This document shows positions 57,582-64,000 of a stretch of DNA of 64,000 bases, piece after piece. How positions within the stretch are numbered: the stretch's first letter is position 1; the number at the start of each line of letters is the position of its first letter. Both the position numbers and the translations under genes were made by a program. Under the pieces are notes generated by a model. That model was given only the letters and a program-made list of their open reading frames with translations. It was not told the origin of the DNA and did no database searches. This stretch comes from Rhizomys pruinosus (taxonomy: Eukaryota > Chordata > Mammalia > Rodentia > Spalacidae): assembly GCA_009823505.1 (NCBI GenBank), contig VZQC01001016.1, positions 4,335-68,334 on the forward strand, in the 5' to 3' direction.

Positions 57582-57823
57582 GTTGGAGAGATGGCTCAGA
57601 ATTTAAGAAATCTGGCTGCTCTTGCAGAGGACCTGGCTTCCATTCCCAGCACCCACATGGCAGCTAACGACAGTTCATAACTGCAGTTCCAGTGTATCTG
57701 ATGTCCTGTTCTGACCTCTGAGGGCATTATATGACGTGGGTACTCCTCTATTCATGCAGATGGATGCTACTGAAGAGTTCCATAACTGGTCAGACACAAA
57801 GAATAAAATTTTCTTTAAAAAAA
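57582..57823 (+). mobile_element. B2 SINE, diverged
   Basis: 'ggttggagagatggctcag' head, long degenerate 3' part, A tail. Direct repeat ACTGAACT close to both ends. Confidence 0.87.
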
Positions 57824-57824
57824 C

Positions 57825-58239
57825 ACTGAACTCTCCACTTTGAAAGTAGTTATCAGGCAGTCTGCTCCAAACACATGCATTAAACATTTTCTGAAAGTTC
57901 TAGCAATGGGATGTCAGTAGAATAATGAAGAATAATGTATACTGTACATAATAATGTAGAATAATGTATATTCTACTAGTCATTACTTTGGATTCTTGGA
58001 GACATATAACATCATTATGTCCCCCTTTGTAATGAAAATTTTTTCTCCAACACACAAAGATTTTGATTGTTACTTTTACTTTTTTTATTCTGAAGTTAGA
58101 GTTATTGCAACAGATTAACTTATGCTGACTGAAGTGTTCATATTGCATCTCCATTATTTACATACCACCATTTGCTATCATTGGAAATGTTATGAAGTAC
58201 ACACATATGGAGAAGTTAAAATGGTATGTTTCCTCTCTC
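57825..58239. other. OR 3' flank, unassigned
   Basis: AT-rich. It contains short local repeats of 'agaataatgtata' at 57920-57975 and no gene. Confidence 0.4.
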
Positions 58240-59202
58240 TTAATTTCTCTTGGCATGCAGCCTGAGAAGCTTGTATAAGCCTTGCTTTAGCTCCTTGTTC
58301 TTGAGAGCATACACTATGGGGTTCAGGGCAGGGGGGATAACAGTATACAGCACATTGAGCAGAACAGGGATGACTGGGACTGACAGTTTTGCACTATGAG
58401 TGATGGACATGACAATGACAACTGTGTAGAAGAAAAGGATGAGGATGAGGTGGGAAGTGCATGTACTCAAGGCCTTGGATGCAGCTTCTGCAGAGTTCAG
58501 CTTTAGCACAGACCGAAGGATCAAAACATAAGAGAAAATAATCAAACCCAGGTCACTTCCCATGAGTGCCCAAGCCAGGACCAGCTGGTGGATACTGTTG
58601 ATTTTCCTGTCATCACAGGATAAGCTAGTGACATCAAGGTTAGTACAAAAACAGTTGTTGATTTGATTCCGAGAGCAGTAATTTCTCTGTGCAGCCAACA
58701 CAGGAACTGACATGGGAGTCACACAGTTTCTGAAGGCCATGAACACAGTTGCTTTGATGACGAAAGATTCAGTAACTATGGAAGGATATCTTAGTGGTTG
58801 GCAAATCGCTAAGTACCTATCAATAGCCATGCAGACAATGATTCCTGACTCCATGGCAATGAAAAAATGGATGGCATACATCTGAGCAAAGCACTCTGGG
58901 AGGCTGATGGTCTTAGCATTGAACCAGAAGATGGCTAAAATCTTGGGCATGATAGTGGTGGCCAGTCCCATGTCTACCACAGAGAGGATGCCCAGGAATT
59001 GATACATAGGCTGGTGCAGGGATGTCTCTTGGTAAATGACAGTCAGGATAATTATATTGGCAGTGAGACCCAAGACATAGAGCAGAGCCAGGGGCAGGGA
59101 GAGCCAGTGCTGCCAGCTGTGAATGCCAGGGAATCCCATCAGGATGAACTCAGACACCTGGAACTTAGAGCTGTTGGAATCTCTATGGTTCTGGAACATC
59201 AT
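58240..59202 (-). CDS. Or56b1-like: Class I olfactory receptor, OR56B subfamily
   Basis: Odorant receptor of olfactory sensory neurons; ligand unknown. 320 residues, one exon, no breaks. Two adjacent ATGs (59202 and 59197-59199) could start it, and a possible acceptor (tttttcaacccag) lies a few bases upstream. Seen: N10-S-S glycosylation site, [19 protein letters not shown] (24-42), LHQPMY (62-67), C104, intact DRY (128-130), ECL2 cysteines C176, C184, C186 and C196, SY (224-225), KALSTCTSH, and NPIVY (294-298). The [10 protein letters not shown] block with CDD after the last ECL2 cysteine is typical of OR56, and the N-terminal half closely follows human OR56B1 as I recall it. It is only distantly related to the two OR52-type genes in this window and is transcribed towards them. 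Confidence 0.94.
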   Translation of the reverse strand: MMFQNHRDSNSSKFQVSEFILMGFPGIHSWQHWLSLPLALLYVLGLTANIIILTVIYQETSLHQPMYQFLGILSVVDMGLATTIMPKILAIFWFNAKTISLPECFAQMYAIHFFIAMESGIIVCMAIDRYLAICQPLRYPSIVTESFVIKATVFMAFRNCVTPMSVPVLAAQRNYCSRNQINNCFCTNLDVTSLSCDDRKINSIHQLVLAWALMGSDLGLIIFSYVLILRSVLKLNSAEAASKALSTCTSHLILILFFYTVVIVMSITHSAKLSVPVIPVLLNVLYTVIPPALNPIVYALKNKELKQGLYKLLRLHAKRN

Positions 59203-60275
59203 TCACTGGGTTGAAAAACGTCTTATTACTGTTCTTAATTATCTCTTTGAAAGTGTTGAACACAGAATTATGTGGGGCATCCTATCAAGGGATGAGTGAA
59301 TATCAATTATACATCCTGTTCTTCACATTTCTTATTCCTTTAATGCAGGAGTTCTTGCACGTTGCTTACTGCATATTTAATTTTGTAAACCATCCACCAA
59401 ATTCTGTAGTGCAGGGCATGTTTTCCAGCTAGCTCCTATTTGAAGAACATGATGGTAGAGAACATTATGAATTTGATTATGATGTTCCATGCATTAGGTC
59501 AACTGAATCAGAAGAGGATGCAAACAACTTGATATCACAGTATGAATACTGTATTTGAACTGACTAACCACAGCCTGATTGTTGTACTTGAGTTAGCTAA
59601 TGGTTGCTTTAGACACTTAAATTATAGGCCAGTAGACATTTTTTATGTATAAAGATTTCTTTGGTACAAAGTTAGATTATAGCATATTTATAGCAGAAAT
59701 CTTCCAATTTACATCTATGAGAATCTATGTACTAATAATAGTATTATACACAGGAAAATGCTTAACCAAATGCACATCTATGTTATAAGTGGAAATAAGC
59801 TGGATTTTGAAATGTGGATTTAAGAGTTAAATATTTGATCATTTTATTTTGGGTATGCTGCATACTGACATCATGGCCTCCTGCATACTGGGGACTGTAT
59901 CACTGACTTATATGCAAAGCAGCTAATCATTAAACTACTTATTGTTATGTGAGATACACACACAAATGAACATAAAGAACAATACAAAATCCAATGCATT
60001 ACTGCAAAATGAATGCCCTTGTGTGAAAAAGAATTAGACCAGCTTCTTCCAGGTTCTCTGCCAACTACTTTTCTCCCTCTTTCTTTCCAAAGAAAGACAA
60101 GATTTAAAATGCTAACATTGTAACCAACCTTGCCATTTTGTACAAGTGCTTTAGTAAAAAACCTCAAACATTGAAAGTTATTATTGTCTCATGGATGCTA
60201 GCTTTGAAATCTCAGACATGCAGGATTCAATTTCGAAGTCCCAAGATGTCAATAAGTAAAAGTCAGCTATGGGTA
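59203..60275. other. Unassigned stretch 5' of the OR56B gene
   Basis: AT-rich. It should hold the promoter and 5' non-coding exons of the minus-strand receptor, but I cannot place them. An open frame at 59871-60167 (minus) has no family signature. Confidence 0.4.
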
Positions 60276-60279
60276 GGAG

Positions 60280-61690
60280 GAGGAGCTCTCTAGGAGGGAA
60301 GGTAGAATTCAATTATATAAAGGGGAAAAGGGGAATGATAGAGTAGGAAGAGTCAAATACAATGTGGTGGGGGATGGGAGGGTAGGGAAAGGACAGAGTA
60401 TAGGGAGAGATAACCAACACTAAAGGTCTTTAGAAAAAGCAACATGGAAACCTATACTATAGAAGTTACTCAAAGTATATGCATTACATATTCATTACAT
60501 ATACATTACATTACATACAATGATTAAAAGGAGTTACTTTATAATAGGGAGGCATTGGTCCTACTAGGCCCCAAAGACTTGGAGAGTTAAAGTCCAATGC
60601 CAGGTATAGATTCCATCTTTTGAAACTGTAGATCAGGAGTCCCATAGACCCTTAAAGAATACTGGCTTTTGTTCCACTCTTCACAGTAAAATCTTATTGC
60701 TGAAGACACTACAAACATGAACTGTAGAACAAACAAGGAGAAATCAAGCTGGAGCTGACTTCACAGCCTCACCTCTTCTGCCTAGCTTTCCCAGTGCTGG
60801 ACGGTTCTAAGCAAGCGACTTACAGAGAAAATGGAGCATGAACCTTCTTACCGAGCTGTCAGTACTGCAAGCTACAACTATGACTGGCCTGAAAGATGTT
60901 CCTACTTGGGAATAGTGGCAGGGATATTGTAGGAGTAACTACTTTCTAACTGTATTTAAGATCTACTTTGTAGGATGGAGCCCATATCTGACATTGATAT
61001 CAGACCAGGAAGCCTGAGGCTATCTGGGAGCTTAATATAACTGTTCTGATACATAGATATAGTAATTAATTATTTCTAATGACTGATTGCTATTCCCATA
61101 GATTAATGCATTTCTCAACTCTTACCAGAGACATACCCTTCTACAGCAGGTGGTGATTAACACAGAGAAGCACAACTGGCCAGTGTGGAGAGAATGAGGA
61201 CGCAAACTGTTCATCTCTGAATCTGACCTCTTATCAAAGTTCTGCCTCCCAAGTATCAGAGATCATTGCAGATGAGGGGTGGAAAGATTGTAAGAGCTGG
61301 AGGAGGCCAGTAGTCACAAGATAACAGAGTTTTCCAGACAGATGGTCAGTTTAATATGAATTCACAACAATGCTGACAGCATGGACAAGTCCCATATATG
61401 TCCAAACCAGACAAAAATCCCTATACAGACTGGAGGAAGAAACCCCAACTTTATGTGAGGTACTGCTGGTAATTGATAACTGCCTGGAAAAGGAGATTCA
61501 GTCTCATTTAGCGTTGACACTCTTAGTAGGTTGACCAGCTTCCACTGGGTGAATCCACATGAAGGGCATTTGGGGACACAAACAATTCTATACAGAAATT
61601 TTGTGGGGAGGCAGAATGGGGGTGCTTATATAGGTGGGATCTAAATATAATCAATATATTTTATTACATCCACAAAAATAAAAATTCTTA
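60280..61690 (+). mobile_element. L1 3' UTR, long fragment
   Basis: Characteristic ordered text: 'gagtaactactttctaactg', 'gatggagcccatatctgac', 'gcaggtggtgattaacacag', 'ggggtggaaagattgtaagag', 'gggtgaatccacatgaagg', ending near the A-rich 'cacaaaaataaaaat'. It is the longest of the related 3' UTR pieces (compare 9.2 and 42.5 kb). No ORF2 remains. Confidence 0.6.
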
Positions 61691-62155
61691 GTATATAAAT
61701 ATTGTGTAATTTGTAAATTAATTAATTCATAAATTATGATTTTGTGATTTAATCAAGAAATTAAAGGCACTCTAATTTTGAGGGTCGTAATTCTTCAAAC
61801 AAAATCCCTCAAATACCTAGTGAAATAAAATAATAGAACAATATTCTTCTCTCCTAGCTTGGAAATTGTCACAGATTAATGAAAAACCATCAATACATTA
61901 CTTTACCCTCTCAGTGTGTCAACAGTCAGCTCTTAACCACTGTGTTCCTGCAGCAGAAGCAAGTAGAAAGGCTGGGAAACTCCTGGATTTTCATGTGTTA
62001 AAAACATGAAATAATGTCTCTGCAATGTTTTGCACTCTGAAGTTTATTTCCTAAATATAAGATAAGTACCCACTTCCAATTCACTGTTTCCCTTATTGTT
62101 ATAATTTTAACGACTTGCACTGGGTTAATTGCTGGATGAGGAGTTGAGTCCTTAT
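61691..62155. other. Unassigned AT-rich stretch
   Basis: No gene recognised. Confidence 0.4.
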
Positions 62156-62307
62156 CTCCAATGTATTTTCTTCCTTTTTCGGTATTTTTGAGACAGGGTC
62201 TCCCTTTAGTCCCAGCTGTCCTGGAGCTCACTCTGTAGACCAGGCTGGCCTAGAACTCACAGAGATCTGCCTGCCTCTGCCTCCCAAGTGCTAGGATTAA
62301 AGGCATG

Positions 62308-63152
62308 TGTAAGAATGAAACTTTGCCTGGCTAGAGGCAAGGAACTGCAGACCCTGTCCTGGAACTTCCAAGAGTTATCTGATGTCTCTAAGAGCATTCA
62401 AGTTGTCTCTGTGGGTTATCTATAGTTCCGTGAGGTTGGGATATTGCAGTGTTTTCCTGTCTCCCCTATCTCTGCAAAGTTCCAGAACCAGATGGCCCCT
62501 TCCTTTAAGGTATTGAGCAAAATGTCACACCTCTAGTTTACTGGTTGCACAAACAGGAGATCTGCAGCCCCCTGATAGGAGCCAAGGTGGCTTACCCTTC
62601 CCTTCTTCCTGTCCTCCAGAGAACAGCAGCTTTTTGCATATAAACACACTGCTGGCATGAATAAAACTGAGTCTAGGGCTGGAGAGATGGCCTAGCGGTT
62701 AAGAGCGCCGACCGCTCTTGCAGAGGACCCGGGTTTGATCCCCAGCACCCACATGGCGGCCGAGAGCCGTCTGAAACTCCAGTTCCAGGAGAACTCCAGT
62801 TCCAGGGGAATCCGAGACCCTCCTCTGACCTCCGCGGCATTGCACGACACGGGTGCACAAACCTGCATGCAGACAGTACATTGATATACAAACCGAAAAA
62901 AAAAAAAAAAAAAAAACTGAGTCTATCTCCCAGACCATTTCTCTAAGTCTGTTTCCTTTATTCCTTGTTGGGTAACTTCTTGTGGTCCCCTCACCCGTCC
63001 TTGCCAGAAGCTCAGCCTAGGAACTGTCTCCTGCAGGCAGGAGGCTTGTAGCCTTGTGAAGCTGTCAGCCTGGTTCTAGGAGGGAAGAACATCGTGTGGA
63101 TTGCGGCCATGCGGGACTAAAGGACCAACAGATGATATATATTTAACCAACA
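62308..63152 (+). mobile_element. Solo LTR with 6-bp TSD (ERVK-like), inside B1
   Basis: Starts TGTAAGAATG and ends CCAACA. The 6-bp repeat GGCATG lies at 62302-62307 and 63153-63158, the size typical of class II (ERVK) integration. A TATA-like 'gcatataaac' is at about 62636 and AATAAA at about 62660. A later B2 inserted just after the AATAAA. No internal retroviral genes. Confidence 0.82.
62676..62912 (+). mobile_element. B2 SINE, duplication-bearing subfamily
   Basis: Perfect direct repeat AAAACTGAGTCTA at 62663-62675 and 62913-62925, with a ~20-base A tail. The youngest layer of a B2-in-LTR-in-B1 nest. Confidence 0.97.
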
Positions 63153-63264
63153 GGCATGCACCACCACGCCTAGCTCCAATATATTTTCAAATCCTTAAGT
63201 TAAGGGTTCAAGCTGATACTGAACAACATAATCCTTAGACTAAGTTTAAAAATGGTTTAAGTGG

Positions 63265-63499
63265 GGCTGGAGAGATAGCCTAGCGGTTAAGAGCACCGAC
63301 TGCTCTTGCAGAGGACCAGGGTTCGATCCCCAGCACCCACATGGCGGCCGAGAACCGTCCGTGACTCCAATTCCAGGAGAACTCCAGTTCCAGGGGAATC
63401 TGACACCCTCTTCTGACCTCCGCAGCATTGCACGACACGGGTGCACAAACCTACATGCAGACAGTACATTCATACACATTCAAAAATAAATAAAATAAA
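63265..63499 (+). mobile_element. B2 SINE, duplication-bearing subfamily
   Basis: Perfect 17-bp direct repeat AAAAATGGTTTAAGTGG at 63248-63264 and 63500-63516. Confidence 0.97.
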
Positions 63500-63604
63500 A
63501 AAAATGGTTTAAGTGGTGTACAACTTTTATTTTCTTCTGCAGTGAAAATGGACTTATATTGTATGTTGACAGAGGTAATGACTTTAAACACAAATATTTG
63601 CACT

Positions 63605-63781
63605 TACAAGGCACAGCAGTGAACGCGTTTATTGTCTATCTTCCTCTTGGATCCTAAAAATATTCATGTCCTCACTTGAGCAGCCTCGATCTTCACAGCC
63701 CCTGCTCATCTCTACATGACAGTGGACTCATCTAATGTGGTTTTGCTGTCTGAGATGGGTGCAAAGCAGCCATGCCCCAGT
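63605..63781 (-). CDS. Candidate terminal exon of an unidentified spliced gene (partial)
   Basis: On the minus strand a strong 3' splice-site pattern, ctgtcttcttttctctacag, ends at 63782. Next comes one split-codon base and then 22 codons to the TAG at 63712-63714. The peptide ends SKTTLDESTVM. A canonical AATAAA follows at about 63630-63635, with GT-rich sequence (ccttgtaag..tttgtgttt) just beyond. All signals of a last exon occur in the right order within 180 bp. I do not recognise the protein. Upstream exons would lie beyond the right edge of the window. A chance arrangement or a pseudo-exon is possible. Confidence 0.4.
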
Positions 63782-63784
63782 CTG

Positions 63785-64000
63785 TAGAGAAAAGAAGACA
63801 GTGAATTAGACTTTGCTTCTGCAGAATAAGGTGAGAGCTGGCAGGAAGAGTCTGGACCTGCTCAGCTCTTCTGAACCTAGTTCTTCTCTCACTGTTCATT
63901 CATACTGAACTTCCTCCATTTGCAACAATGTCTACTCATTTAGGGAAGGTAGAGAACTTCATCATATTCATGAAAAGCTGTACAGATTGAAATATAAAAA
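63785..64000. other. Possible intron of the candidate minus-strand gene
   Basis: Nothing identifiable; if the candidate exon is real, this is its upstream intron. Confidence 0.25.

Larger units (their letters stand above)
62171..63173 (-). mobile_element. B1 SINE split by an LTR
   Basis: B1 body 62171-62307 and head remnant 63153-63173. The B1's own direct repeat is CTCCAATGTATTTTC (62156-62170) and CTCCAATATATTTTC (63174-63188). Confidence 0.92.

Noticed and set aside
3471..63499. tRNA genes at the B2 heads
   Set aside because: Heads resemble tRNA with A/B-box-like text, but all sit in retroposed SINE copies with tails and direct repeats; no free-standing tRNA fold was seen.
1..64000. CRISPR array, phage, operon or bacterial mobile system
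   Set aside because: Tandem repeats here have no spacer structure, and gene content, SINEs and intronless ORs are mammalian.

Overview
The window looks like a stretch of muroid rodent genome from a class I (fish-like) olfactory-receptor cluster. The evidence is three intact, intronless OR coding exons set in AT-rich DNA packed with B1, B2, B3, ID/B4 SINEs, L1 fragments and MaLR/ERVL/ERV LTRs. B2 restricts it to muroid-type rodents. The B1 and B2 copies differ consistently from the house-mouse consensus as I remember it, so a non-Mus muroid (gerbil, cricetid or spalacid) is plausible; the species is not resolved.

Layout. 0-18 kb holds no functional gene that I can see: an L1-like 5' region behind two tandem ~360-bp units (0.7-1.6 kb), two diverged copies of a ~0.7-kb segment (2.5-3.2 and 10.0-11.2 kb), nested transposons (11.2-12.7 kb), a 5'-truncated Ap3s1 processed pseudogene (13.5-14.3 kb) and an L1 3' fragment (14.9-16.1 kb). 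An OR52-family receptor lies at 18.76-19.70 kb (+). 20-36 kb is repeats and unassigned DNA, including ERVL, MaLR and other LTRs. A second OR52-family receptor lies at 36.5-37.45 kb (+). 37.5-58 kb is dominated by L1 pieces in both orientations, young B2 copies and LTRs. An OR56B-type receptor lies at 58.24-59.20 kb (-). 60-64 kb holds L1 3' UTR, a 6-bp-TSD solo LTR inside a B1, and at the right edge a minus-strand segment that looks like the terminal coding exon of an unidentified spliced gene.

Function. The two plus-strand receptors are clearly paralogues. They align almost gap-free, and by eye about two thirds of residues are identical. The third is a distant class I family member. All three would be expressed one per olfactory neuron and do not act together as a pathway. 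The first receptor departs from consensus at two strongly conserved sites: DRY Arg to Cys, and an ECL2 Cys to Ser. I found no new enzymatic, defence or regulatory system. The most interesting signals are these receptor changes, a B2 subfamily with an internal 17-bp duplication, a B2-B1 chimeric SINE, a near-uniform B1 orientation, and the candidate exon at 63.6-63.8 kb. All repeat names, similarities and counts come from reading by eye, not from a search.
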